Shown: positions 1 to 9,538 of the stretch, piece after piece
Layout: each line of letters starts with the position of its first letter
Numbering within the stretch: position 1 is the stretch's first letter
Origin: Pyropia yezoensis
Lineage: Eukaryota; Rhodophyta; Bangiophyceae; Bangiales; Bangiaceae
DNA length: 64,000 nucleotides
Reading direction: 5' to 3'
NCBI GenBank assembly: GCA_009829735.1
Contig: CM020618.1
Span: 41,283,030 to 41,347,029 of the forward strand
The notes under the pieces: model-generated
What the model saw: only the letters and a program-made list of their open reading frames with translations
The model's database searches: none
Told to the model about the DNA's origin: nothing
Translations under genes and position numbers: made by a program

Positions 1-182
1 CCGTCCGCGGCGGCAGCGGCGGCAGCGGCCGGCGACGCCGCCGCAGCCGCCCCCAACCAGGACCTGCTGCACCTGGAAGAGGACGACACGGACAGCGTCG
101 ACGGTGGCGGCGGTGGTGGTGGTGTCCGGCACCCCGACGCCCTGAACGCTGTCGAGGTCGACGCTGCCACTGGTGGCGACGG

Positions 183-215
<33 letters not shown>

Positions 216-522
216 CGACGCCAGCATCGCTGCCTGGTCGTTGCTGACGCAGATAGTCGGGGTCCTGGCGGTGGCTGCTGCCGCCGCAGCCGCCGCAGCC
301 CTCTCGCGCGGGCTCGCCCTTTCCCCCTCTGACCTGCCCGCCGGGTGGGCGGCGACGCTGTTGAGCAGCCACCCACTGGCGGGCGCCACCCCCCCCTTTC
401 CCCCCAAGCTGGTGACCTGGTACCAACTGCACCCGCAAGCCGACGTGCCGTCACGGGTGGCCGACTGGTGCTTGTCCGAGCGCCCCTCGAGGGCCGTCTG
501 CGTGTGTCAACGCCACCTCTGA
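1..522 (+). CDS. 3' end of an unidentified protein, truncated by the window edge
   Basis: An uninterrupted frame runs from the first base to a TGA at 520-522 (173 codons). It begins with an Ala-rich run, then an acidic patch (NQDLLHLEEDDTDSVD), two Gly runs, and a likely membrane-spanning or Ala-rich hydrophobic stretch (LLTQIVGVLAVAAAAAAAAA). It ends in a Trp/Cys-containing tail (VTWYQLHP, VADWCLSERP). I do not recognise the family. The true start lies upstream of the window. Coding is supported only by the open frame and the non-repetitive tail, so a spurious GC-rich frame remains possible. Confidence 0.4.
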
Positions 523-697
523 AAAATACACGAAACTCCACATTACCAATATGCACGCACCCTCCTCACAGGACACCGATTGAAAGATGTCATGGCGCGA
601 GCAAAGGGAGAAATAGAAAGCACATGCGACGCAAACGGTTGCAGCCAACGAACGCAAGCAGCAGGAAAGGACAGCACGCACCGAGACCCTCCACCTC

Positions 698-1903
698 CTA
701 AGCGTCGCAGTAGTGCCGTTGAAAAGTACTGTTTGAACGGAAAACTCGCTGACAATGACGACATGTCAAACGGACAAGCGCGCCCCCAGGCAGACGAATA
801 GCAAGACGATTGGGGTCGACCATGGGCCCCTTGCCCTTCGTGATCTTGCGCACCGGCTCCTTAGCCTCGTATTGACGACGGCCGCTGCCGTTGCCAACAC
901 CGCCGTGACGACCTCCATGCCCGTCGCCAGCGCGGGCTCCCGCCTGACTGGACCGACGGCGCGGGCTGCGGCTGTAACTGCTGCTGCGACGCCGCCACCC
1001 CCGCCCAGTGAAATCGATACGGCCGCTGCTTCTGCCGCTGGTACTGCTGCTTCTGGAAGAGGGGCTCCAGGCGCGACGACGGTAGTCACGTGCGTTGCGA
1101 CTGCGCGACCTGCGGCGACTTCTCCGAGGGCTGCGAATGCGCGACCGGGAGCTGCGCGAAGAGGTGCCGCGGCTGCGACGGCTTGACGCGCGACCGCTTC
1201 CGCTGCGGCTCCGGATGCGCTTGCGGCTGCGGTGGTTGTTGGGGTCGCGCCCCTCGCCGCGCACAGTAGTCGGAGTGAGCCAAGTGTCGGGGTCCCCCGA
1301 CGTCCCCGCGACGCGACCACCAGCACGTGCCCCAGACACTTCGTCAGCACCGGTTACAGCGCGAGCAGCATGCGGCCGCGCCGGTGCTGCGGTCGATCGC
1401 GCCACTGGCGGCGCCGCCGGGACAGCCGGCACATGCGGCCCAGGCGGCTCGGCCGGTGAAGGTACAGACGGCGCAGGCTCCGCCGGCGCAGCGGGCGCTG
1501 CAGAGTGCACCATGTGCATGTCTGGCAAACCGATGAACTCCAACATGTCGCCGCCGTCCCGCGTAAACTCGTCCCGCACCCGCCTCACAGTCGCTGCCAG
1601 GTTCATCAGCGAAGCCTTGTCGTTCATCCGCTGCAGCAGCAGTAGGGATTGTTCGTGAGCGCGCCCAGTGCAATGCCGAAGCATGGCCACCGGTGAGTCG
1701 ACGGCGCTGTTACACGCAGAGCACCACCATCGCTCGAAGTTCATCTCGCGCAAATGCGCAGGGGGTGCCGCCTCCTGGTGCCGCATCAACGCCATCCGCT
1801 TCTTGTGCGGCTGCCCAGCCAGATGCTGCTCCATTGGCGCCCGAGAACAAAGGTACTTGCGGCAGGCATTGCAAATGAGGAAGGTGGAGTTCGCTACACT
1901 CTT
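698..1903 (-). CDS. C-terminal part of a zinc-finger/RS-rich protein (probable splicing-factor-like gene)
   Basis: The minus-strand frame holds three zinc-finger-like motifs. The first is near 1835-1880 (CNAC, then His-x5-His). The second is CSAC ... RHCTGRAH, and the third, at the C-terminus, is CRHCQRVF ... QRHYC. Between the second and third lies an Arg/Ser-rich tract of about 100 residues (repeated SRSRSRR-type sequence). C2H2 or U1-type fingers plus an RS domain are typical of pre-mRNA processing factors; the exact role is inferred. The first ATG in frame (1834) falls inside the first finger, and the frame stays open upstream to 2074. The protein therefore very likely starts in the Gly-rich frame at 2026-3594, joined by an intron (or frameshift) between about 1900 and 2070. 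The exact splice sites were not resolved: several GT and AG candidates exist, but phases conflict. Confidence 0.6.
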   Translation of the reverse strand, partial: KSVANSTFLICNACRKYLCSRAPMEQHLAGQPHKKRMALMRHQEAAPPAHLREMNFERWWCSACNSAVDSPVAMLRHCTGRAHEQSLLLLQRMNDKASLMNLAATVRRVRDEFTRDGGDMLEFIGLPDMHMVHSAAPAAPAEPAPSVPSPAEPPGPHVPAVPAAPPVARSTAAPARPHAARAVTGADEVSGARAGGRVAGTSGDPDTWLTPTTVRGEGRDPNNHRSRKRIRSRSGSGRASSRRSRGTSSRSSRSRIRSPRRSRRRSRSRNARDYRRRAWSPSSRSSSTSGRSSGRIDFTGRGWRRRSSSYSRSPRRRSSQAGARAGDGHGGRHGGVGNGSGRRQYEAKEPVRKITKGKGPMVDPNRLAIRLPGGALVRLTCRHCQRVFRSNSTFQRHYCDA

Positions 1904-2025
1904 GACGCAGGGCGGAAAACCTATGGCAGGCTCAAGATCAGCTCGCGGTCCGGCACCGCCGGCGACATCATAGTGGTAGCCGCCGTCCGCATCATAGTCA
2001 CCGTCATCGCCAGCAAAGCCCCCGG

Positions 2026-3594
2026 CTACCTGACCTGTCCAGAGGTGTTCCCCACCTTGCCCACCGGGGTGCCGTCAACACCGTCAGCACCGCCGGGACA
2101 GCCACCCCCACTCAGACCCCCGGCATTACTCGGACCACCGCCAACAATCGGACCACCGGGACGGCGGGCATATGCAACATCGACGCCGTGATGCCGTCTG
2201 CCGCCACGACCGGCGCCGGCGCCGCCACTCGGGAGGCCAGCACCAGCACCGCCGCGGGCGGCTTCACGTGCACCGCCAGCACCACCGCCACCGCCGCCTT
2301 CGCCGTACGCCCCCCCCGCAGCGACACCACAACCCTCATATGTCGCCCTCGCGCCGACACCACCGCCACCATAGACACCGCCGGTGGCCCAATGCGCATG
2401 TTCACCCACACCATGGGTAGAGTCACCGGCACAGAAATCACCGCCTCCACCATCGCCACGGGGATAGCCGCGGACTGCACCGCCACCGCCACGAGGACAT
2501 CCGCCGTAAGCGCGGTCTCCACCACTCGCATAGGCATCACCGGCAGTGACAGCGCCGTAAGCGCCGCCCGCACCGCTGGGGCCTCCACCGTAGCCGTCCC
2601 CGGCGCCGCCAGCTCGGCCACTAAACGCATCCCCTGCGCGGCCGGCGGCAGGACGGGAACCTCCGCCGGCTGCGCCCGCGCCTGCGCCGTAGCCGCCACC
2701 TGCACCTCCATCACGCCAATCATGAGCACCGCCGCCATCACCGTCGCCACGGGAATAGCCGTCGCCTCCGTTGCCACCGCCACGAGCGTGACCGCCACGC
2801 GAATAGCTGCCGCCTGCACCTCCATCGCGCACAGCATGAGCACCGCGGCCATCACCGCCGCCTCGGCGATAGCCGTCGCCTTCGTGGCCACCGCCACGAG
2901 CGTGACCGCCACGCGAATAGCTGCCGCCTGCACCTCCAACACGCCCAGCATATGCACTGCCGCCATCACCGCCGCCACGGGAATAGCCGTCGCCTCCGTT
3001 GCCACCGCCACGAGCGTGACCGCCACGCGGATAGCCGCCGCCTCCACCGCCGCCGCCACGAGCACTTCCGCCGTCGGCACGGCGTGCTCCACGAGCATCG
3101 ACACCGCCGGCGTAATCGCCGCCGCCATTGCCAGCAGGACCAGCACTTCCGCCACTAGCGCCGCTGGCGTCGCCACCATTCTCGCCGGCCGAGCCACGGT
3201 CACTACAAGCGCATGCCGCAGGGCCACGGCCGCCAGCGCGACCGTAGCCATCGCAGGGACGCTCTGCGGCACCGACAATCGCACCACCTGCGCCGTCGGC
3301 ACCACGAGCGAGGAGGCCGCCGTGAGCGGCAACAGCCGGAGCGTCCTGGCCGCCTTCAGGGCGCCCTGCGCCACCCCCAATCACACTGGAACCGGCGTCA
3401 TATCCGCTGACGAGCACATCATCACAATCTGCAGCTCTACTAGTCGCATCCGCGGGGTCGTTCATATCGCCACCGTGACGATGACGAAGGACAGCACCCC
3501 CCGGCGCATTACTCGCATCACCTGCATCATAGATGACGCCGGTGGGGCCGGCGGCACTGACCGGCCCCACAGCCTCCGCGTGTCCAAACGGCAT
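2026..3594 (-). CDS. N-terminal Gly-rich part of the same zinc-finger/RS protein
   Basis: From the ATG at 3594 (MPFGHAEAVGPVSAAG) the frame runs 522 codons to a stop at 2026-2028. After about 110 ordinary residues it becomes Gly/Arg/Tyr-rich, with three tandem 38-residue copies containing SYSRGGHARGGG and GDGYSRGGGDGG, then more Gly-rich sequence. Such RGG/YG-type low complexity is common in RNA-binding proteins. The frame ends within 130 bp of the zinc-finger/RS frame on the same strand, and 3' of it by transcription, so I read both as one gene. The long open frame continuing upstream of 3594 is Cys/Arg-rich and looks like 5' UTR. The other two frames and the opposite strand are also largely open here, which lowers certainty. 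Confidence 0.5.
   Translation of the reverse strand: MPFGHAEAVGPVSAAGPTGVIYDAGDASNAPGGAVLRHRHGGDMNDPADATSRAADCDDVLVSGYDAGSSVIGGGAGRPEGGQDAPAVAAHGGLLARGADGAGGAIVGAAERPCDGYGRAGGRGPAACACSDRGSAGENGGDASGASGGSAGPAGNGGGDYAGGVDARGARRADGGSARGGGGGGGGYPRGGHARGGGNGGDGYSRGGGDGGSAYAGRVGGAGGSYSRGGHARGGGHEGDGYRRGGGDGRGAHAVRDGGAGGSYSRGGHARGGGNGGDGYSRGDGDGGGAHDWRDGGAGGGYGAGAGAAGGGSRPAAGRAGDAFSGRAGGAGDGYGGGPSGAGGAYGAVTAGDAYASGGDRAYGGCPRGGGGAVRGYPRGDGGGGDFCAGDSTHGVGEHAHWATGGVYGGGGVGARATYEGCGVAAGGAYGEGGGGGGAGGAREAARGGAGAGLPSGGAGAGRGGRRHHGVDVAYARRPGGPIVGGGPSNAGGLSGGGCPGGADGVDGTPVGKVGNTSGQVR
2700..3045 (-). repeat. 114-bp tandem repeat, three copies
   Basis: The block containing 'cacgagcgtgaccgccacgc' recurs at 2781, 2895 and 3009, an exact spacing of 114 bp. 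The unit is a multiple of three and encodes the 38-residue Gly-rich repeat on the minus strand. Confidence 0.85.
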
Positions 3595-4260
3595 GACAGC
3601 TTTTCTGAACCGACAAGAGAAATAGCGTGACACGGAAATACAGAACACATGATCCGTCAGACACAGCTTCTCAACAGAGCGCCGCGGACAGGCACCGCGC
3701 GCACCAGATCGCGCCCACACACAAGAGACAGGAAATAAGCCATCAAGGACACCGGACACGCGTACAGCAAGTTCTTGATTCGCAACTTCCGCGTGTGGCA
3801 AAGCGTCTTCGCAGCTCCGGTCCCAACGTCCACAGCTGCACAACGAAGATGCACAATCCAAACTGGGCGATACATGCACACGACGCCAGCAAGAGTGTCG
3901 CGACCCTCCACGACCCTCCGTCGTGACCACTCACCCAACCACGTGGGGGCCTCGCCTCGCGCGACCGGCAGACACGAACAAGTAGACCCTGTGCCTGTTC
4001 TTCATATCTGCCGCAATTTTTGCCTGACTGTCCAATCAGAAGTGCCAAACGCGATTCTTCGATTCAACAGGGGTTGACCACGGCGCTCGACAACTGACGT
4101 GAAAAATCGGAAATGCAGCGGAGAAAAGGCACGGCACCCATCCGCGACGATGGACGTCGGGCGTCCCTACCGAATTTGTTTTCAATTGCACTCGAGAGCC
4201 AGGGGCGGCGGATTGGCGCCCCCAGGCGACTTGGCCGCAAAATGCGGGCAGGTGCTTCAG
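3595..4260. other. Non-coding spacer
   Basis: I see no conserved protein here. The sequence is less repetitive than its surroundings and is probably the promoter and 5' UTR of the minus-strand Gly-rich gene. Open frames on both strands lack family resemblance. Confidence 0.4.
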
Positions 4261-4687
4261 GCACATGTTGCAGCACATGTGCCAAACCGCGCGCAGACAC
4301 GAAGACGCTCGCGGCGCCGCCTTGTACCGGCTTTTGACTGACCGTGCAACTGCCACAAACGCCGCCGCAGCGGTCGCGGCTTGCGTCCCCAGTCCGCTGC
4401 CCCCACACTCACTCGACGGAGCCGGGGGGACCGTCGCGTTGTCAGCTTTGGTCGCCGCGGCGGCGACGGGGGCAACGCTGCTGTGGGAGGTCGCAGAGGG
4501 GGCGGTGGCGGTGGTCGCCGCCGCAGCAGCAGCGGCAGCGTTGTCCGTTGTGGCCACAGGGGCGTCGGTGCCGGAGTTCGCCGTCGCAGGCCCTGGATGC
4601 GTCGTCAACGGCAGTGCTGGCCGCGGCGGCGGCTGTGCCGAAGTTGTTGACGGCGGTCGCCGTGGCGGGACAGCGGCAGCGGCGGCC

Positions 4688-5480
4688 ATGTCGGTGGTGG
4701 TCGCCGCGACGGCGTGTGCGGCGGCATGGCGGCCGGCGGTCGCCACGGCGGTGGCGGCAGACATGGCCGTCGCGGCGACGGCGGCGGCGGCGTTGTTGTT
4801 GACAGAGGTCACTACGATGATGCCGGTAGAGGCCGCCGGGACTGCGGCAGCGGCGGCGATGTCGGTGGTGTTCGCCGTGACGGCGTGTGCGACGGCATTG
4901 TGGCCGGCGGTCGCCACGGCGGTGGCGGCAGACATGGCCGCCGCGGCGACGGCGGCGGCGGCGTTGTTGTTGACAGAGGTCACTACGATGATGCCGGTAG
5001 AGGCCGCCGGGACTGCGGCAGCGGCGGCGATGTCGGTGGTGGTCGCCGTGACGGCGTGTGAGGCGGCATTGTGGCCGGCGGTCGCCACAGCGGTGGCGGC
5101 AGAGATGGCCGCCGCCGCGGCTGCGGCGTCGTTGTTGTTGACAGAGGTCACTTCGATGATGCCGGTAGAGGCCGCCGGGACTGCGGCAGCGGCGGCGATA
5201 TCGGTGGTGGTCGCCGTGACGGCGTGTGCGGCGGCATTGTGCCCGCCGGTCGCCACGGCGGTGGCGGCAGACATGGCCGCCGCGGCTACGGCGGCGGCGG
5301 CGTTGTTGTTGACAGAGGTCACTACGATGATGCCGGTAGAGGCCGCCGGGACTGCGGCAGCGGCGGCGATGTCGGTGGTGGTCGCCGTGACGGCGTGTGC
5401 GGCGGCATTGTGGCCGGCGGTCGCCACAGCGGTGGCGGCAGAGATGGCCGCCGCCGCGGCTGCGGCGTCGTTGCTTGCCG
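4688..5480. repeat. 171-bp tandem repeat array, about 4.6 copies
   Basis: The landmark 'atgtcggtggtg' (once 'atatcggtggtg') lies at 4688, 4859, 5030, 5198 and 5369, giving spacings of 171, 171, 168 and 171 bp. The unit includes an invariant block around 'gttgttgttgacagaggtca'. The 168-bp copy is one codon shorter, so every unit keeps the frame. Confidence 0.9.
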
Positions 5481-5622
5481 TGGTCTTCGCGGCCACGGCG
5501 ACGGCGGTTTTATTCGCCGTGGTCGCCGAAGCAGCGGCAAGCGTGGCGTCGTTAGCGGTGGTCGCATCGGCGGCGGCCGCGGAGGCGTTGTCGGCGGTGG
5601 ACGCCGACTGCGGCGGCAGCAG

Positions 5623-5905
5623 TGGCGACATTGTCGCCGGCGGTCGCCGCGCCGGCGCCAGTGATCGCCGCGGCGTTGTCAGCGGTTGTCGCCGCGGCGG
5701 TGGCGGCCGCGGGGTTGCGGGCGGTGATCCCCGCGGCGGCAGCTGTGGCGACAACGTCGCCGGCGGTCGCCGCGCCGGCACCAGTGGACGCCGCGGCGTT
5801 GTCAGCGGTGGTCGCCGCGGCGGTGGCGGCCGCGGGGTTGCGGGCGGTGATCCTCGCGGCGGCAGCTGTGGCGACAATGTCGCCGGCGGTCGCCGCCCCG
5901 GCGGC
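5623..5905. repeat. 123-bp tandem repeat, about 2.3 copies
   Basis: 'tggcgacawygtcgccgg' occurs at 5623, 5746 and 5869, exactly 123 bp apart. The intervening sequence is nearly identical and keeps a codon-length period. It lies directly beside the 171-bp array but is unrelated in sequence. Confidence 0.85.
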
Positions 5906-6485
5906 AGTGGTCGCCGCGGCGTTGTTCACTGTGGTTGCCGCGGTGGCGCCCGCGGTGGTCGCTGTGGCGGCGGCGGCGGCGTCCCGGTGTGGTGTGGTTG
6001 TCGCGGCGGTCTTGACGGCGGAGGTGTTAGTAGTTGTCGCCGCCGCCGCGCCGGCAGTGGTCGCTGTGGCGGCGGCGGCGACGACTTTTGTGTGCGGTGG
6101 TCATCCTAGCCACCGGGACAACGGCGTTGTTGGCGGTGGTCGCCGCAATGGCTGTGGCGGCGTACGACGCGGTGGTCGCCGCGGTGGCGGCTGCGGCGGG
6201 GTTTTTGGCACGGCCGCCACCGGCATCCACGGCCGCGGCGGGTGTCGCAGTAGAGATGAGAGCTTCGGGCGATGCAGAATGGGGATGTCTGCGAGCCGGG
6301 GGTGAGGGCGGAACTGTACGACGCCGGCTTCGACGCCGGCAAAGGGAGCGGTGGCGGAGGATGCATGTGGGAGAGCAGGGAGTCAATCTGAATATGAGTG
6401 ACAAGGGAAAAAGTTATGTTACGTTCACCGCGACGGGCAAGACCGATGCTCACCCACAGCCAGCACTCACAATGCCACCACAGAT

Positions 6486-6905
6486 TCAGTCGCGACGACC
6501 GCGAATGCGCCGCGCCAGCATGATGTCCTTGAGGGTAACGGTGACGCGCTTGGCATGGGACGCGCACAGCACAGCGTCCTCAAAAAGCTGCACAACGTGC
6601 TGCTCCCCCACCTCCTGCAGCGCCGAGAAGGCGGCCTCCTGAAAGCGCATGCCAGGGGTGGCGACATTATCAGCGATGTCACGAACAAGGCACTTGAAGG
6701 GCGCCTGAGGGATGAGAAGTCCGGGGTGCTTCTGAAAGTGACGAATCTCTCGCAAGGCCACGGTGCCAGGGCGATAATGACGCACAGGCATGCGAATGCC
6801 TGCGTCGGCATGAATGCGGCGCTGCGCGGCAGCGGTGTGCTTCCGCCTGGACTTGGCGACGAAGGGCGGGCAGCGCTGCGGCGTCACATTCTTCACGCGG
6901 CCCAT
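6486..6905 (-). CDS. Divergent histone H3, probable centromeric variant (CenH3/CENP-A)
   Basis: The product is 139 residues, starting at the ATG at 6905. A full histone fold is present: [13 protein letters not shown] at about 43-55, the region matching alpha-1 ([10 protein letters not shown]), loop 1, [30 protein letters not shown] and [14 protein letters not shown] at the end. Canonical H3 has a near-invariant tail; here the first 40 residues are unrelated to it, without the K4, K9 and K27 contexts. Loop 1 (DNVATPGM) is one residue longer than in H3, and the position equivalent to H3 Thr107 is Ala (FEDA). A divergent tail, longer loop 1 and Thr107 replacement are known CenH3 hallmarks, though H3 Phe84 is kept. 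It would replace H3 in centromeric nucleosomes. A divergent non-centromeric H3 variant is the alternative. No intron. Confidence 0.85.
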   Translation of the reverse strand: MGRVKNVTPQRCPPFVAKSRRKHTAAAQRRIHADAGIRMPVRHYRPGTVALREIRHFQKHPGLLIPQAPFKCLVRDIADNVATPGMRFQEAAFSALQEVGEQHVVQLFEDAVLCASHAKRVTVTLKDIMLARRIRGRRD

Positions 6906-8642
6906 GTCGGTGGGTGGGAAGGGGGAGACGGGTGGAGAGACGGGCGGGGAGGGAGGGGGGTATGAAAGAGGGGTGCGGACAGCGGTGTGCACGTACAGAG
7001 CGACAGTGTGCACGAATGGGTGGGCTCCTGGGGGATAGGTGCGACCACCAGGCTGGTTGGGGGAGGACTGTCGCCATCCTGGGCCTTGATAGCTGCAGCC
7101 AGAGGCCAGGGATGCCGACTGAGGCCGTCGGGCCTCAAAGACGACCGACAAACTCTGACGGTGGTCACCGCGGATGCCTCCTGCTTGCACAAAAACGCGG
7201 GAAACGTGGCGTGCCAAAAGTTATGGGCTTCCTGTGAGATGAAGAAATAAATGATGCTGCGCAGCCCCCACGGCGCTTTCCCGCAAACACGAGGCGCAGT
7301 GGTCCCTGCTGGTGAGAATGCAGAGGACGACCAGTTGTGACACTGTGTGATTCGTACTCGTGGGGATCCTGTGCGCTGATGGTGCCCACTTGTTGTGGGG
7401 ATACGTTTGTGGGGATACACCCTTCCCACAGCGTGTGCCTGCCCACCAACACGAAAGCAGTGCGGAGTGCGTGTGGGAATGCATCCCGCTCGGACGCATG
7501 GCAAGGGGTAGGCCAGGGCAGCTCTTTTGGAGCCGCGGAGAGAGAGGTGCTCAGCGAGCCGTCTTTCGTGCGGAACCCCCATGAGAAGATCTCACTGTCG
7601 GACGTGTGACTGTGCCCGTGACTGCACACGCTCCACACGTTGTTCAATCACAACCATCCACGTCCCTTGGCAGCCCACCAGGCAGCACTGACCAATGACA
7701 AGGACGAATCGTGGTCCCTGTTTGCGGCAGCCGAGAACAACCCGGACTGGAAGACCTGCTCCGATTTCAGGGAATGGCCGCGGTCGGGCCGTCCGATTCA
7801 CATCGCGAATAACCACGGCTCGCACAGAGGTCGTGGGCCGCCACATTTAGCAAACAGGGACGTGCATTAGCAAACCGGACTGGAACGACCTCGCCCATTT
7901 CACCGGTCCACACCAACCCACGGCAACCTGTGACACGGTTTGCGCAGTGGTCCCCGGAAGCCCGCGATCTGGCCATCGCGGAGCACGTGACCCCCACAAC
8001 CAGCACTACTTCCCAACACAATGGAGCTACACGAAAGTCCGGCGGACGTGTGACACGCCTGGAAGACCAGCCAGGGGCGGTGTTGAGGTCCCGACAAAGG
8101 TTGCGTTCCACACCGATGTGACCATTTTTGGGAAAAGCACCATACCGAACCACTTGCACGACATTTCCACCCCTCCCCCCCCCTCCCGTCGCCTTGACGC
8201 CTCCCCCTTCAACCCCCCCTCCCGCCGGGGTCTGAAGGTGACAGCCCTTGCCCCATCAATCACTCCATTCCTGTCGCTGTTACCCCGGGCACTCTCAGAC
8301 ATCTCTGAGATGCCCCGAGGAAGCGTCTGCAGGTGTACTATGAGGGTTGAAAAGCCTCCTAGATGCAGAGGACCGTACATCCGCAACAGGCGGTAGAGTC
8401 ACAGTCATGGGGGGACCGCACCTCCCCCGAGACGTGAACAGACGCCCCCTGCGCCGGGCCCACCCCTGTTTGACCTCGCCAACCCCGGGTGTCGCGGGTA
8501 GTGAGCCCTTGGGGAGTGCGCCGGGCGAGGGTGGTGGCCTTTGGGCGCTGTGCGAGGGGATGAGGTGGGGTGGGTGGCACCTCACCAAGGTGTGGTGCTT
8601 CGTTCCGGCGCCCGTTCTTTGAGGAACGGTTGACTCTCCACT
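6906..8642. other. Spacer upstream of the histone gene, no gene recognised
   Basis: Several open frames of 60-230 codons exist on both strands, but none shows a conserved motif. The part next to the histone ATG presumably holds its promoter. Confidence 0.4.
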
Positions 8643-9538
8643 AGCTTGTCTGGCCCAATAAACGGCCACTGCCCGTAAACCGGCCACTCCACGTGGCCCA
8701 CGTGTACCCCCAAATTGACCCCTCTGGCGACGATCTCTCGCACTCTGCCGCGGCTCGCGCTGCACTGGTCGGCCAACAGTGCCTTCGTCCCCCCATCCTA
8801 CCTCGCATACTCCGCCCTCCGGACCCCCCGCTTGACCCAATCATGCCGCTTACCCGTGCTGGAACCAGCAACGTTGCTGGATCTACCGATGGACCTGATG
8901 CGGCGACGCAGCAGGCCGCTTCTTCTCGTGGCGGGACCGCGCGTGCGTCTGTACCTGGGCCGTCTGCTCCCTTCGCGGACCCGGCGGTGCTGGCCAACTC
9001 CGGGGCTGTGACCAAGGCCATCAATGAGAAGCTACGGGCAGATGCTGACAAGGCGAAAGCAGCGGCAAGAAAGGCAGCCGACAAGCAGCAGCGCTCGGAG
9101 AATCGCGCGCGAGAGGCTCTTATCACGAGGGACCGGCGCGCCCGCGGCCCCATTAAAACGGTCCATGAAAAACGCATGCTGGCTGGCGCACAGCACCCGC
9201 GCGTGCGTGTGGGCTTGCCAGAATTTCCGTAGGGCAGGCAGGGGAGAGGGGGGGCGCTGAGCGAAGAGTAAATGTGGCCTTGTGTTCTCTGTTGACACCT
9301 GTCAACCTCGTGATGTGCCCTGGATGCCTATTGCGGAGCTGGCCGGTTTAGGGGCAGTACACGTGGCGGCCTGATTTTGAGGGCGGCGCTACGAGATACT
9401 CGCTCACAGAAGAAGAAAATAAAAAGCACCATGAGAACAAGCTCACTCTCCTCTCTCCAACGATGTCTTTTTTTTTTGACGGAGACAGAGAGAACGGCCT
9501 CGGCTGACCAGGTGGCCGGTTATTGGGCCAGACAGGCT
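8643..9538. mobile_element. Candidate small non-autonomous element bounded by inverted repeats
   Basis: The 27-bp segment at 8643-8669 is the inverse complement of 9512-9538 with two mismatches (core TGTCTGGCCCAATAA). A second inverted pair, 8668-8686 and 9340-9358 (19 bp, one mismatch, core TAAACCGGCCA), is nested inside. The arms enclose one ORF. Terminal inverted repeats around a small unit suggest a MITE-like or foldback element. I could not find a clear target-site duplication, so the true ends may lie slightly outside. Confidence 0.45.
8843..9232 (+). CDS. Small Ala/Lys/Arg-rich hypothetical protein inside the inverted-repeat unit
   Basis: The ATG at 8843 (MPLTRAGTSNVAG) opens a 129-codon frame. 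The N-terminal half is Ala/Ser/Gly-rich. The second half is strongly charged and predicted helical (NEKLRADADKAKAAARKAAD, then QQRSENRAREALITRDRRAR), consistent with a coiled coil or nucleic-acid-binding helix. No family is recognised. It lies between the inverted repeats at 8643 and 9512, so it may be cargo of, or a remnant in, a small mobile element. The frame also extends upstream to a GTG at 8693, which I reject as a start. Confidence 0.4.
   Translation: MPLTRAGTSNVAGSTDGPDAATQQAASSRGGTARASVPGPSAPFADPAVLANSGAVTKAINEKLRADADKAKAAARKAADKQQRSENRAREALITRDRRARGPIKTVHEKRMLAGAQHPRVRVGLPEFP

Larger units (their letters stand above)
4350..6240 (-). other. Ala/Thr-rich coding-like repeat region, coding strand uncertain
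   Basis: Long frames are open on both strands: about 614 codons on plus (4265-6109) and about 613 on minus (4036-5877). None resembles a known family. On the minus strand the same hydrophilic Ala/Thr/Asn style (for example ATTADNAAA and AATAGDNVATAAAA) runs from about 6240 down to 4400 but changes frame near 6105, 5630 and 4680. One Ala/Thr-rich gene with introns or indels is possible. Equally, the open frames could be by-products of GC-rich tandem repeats. No start or stop can be assigned confidently. Confidence 0.25.

Noticed and set aside
2188..3630. Plus-strand 480-codon Thr/Ala-rich open frame
   Set aside because: Antisense shadow of the Gly-rich repeats; no start context or motif.
4265..6109. 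Plus-strand 614-codon frame as a real gene
   Set aside because: Created by the frame-preserving tandem repeats; hydrophobic Ala/Val runs without a recognisable domain. Minus strand is at least as plausible.
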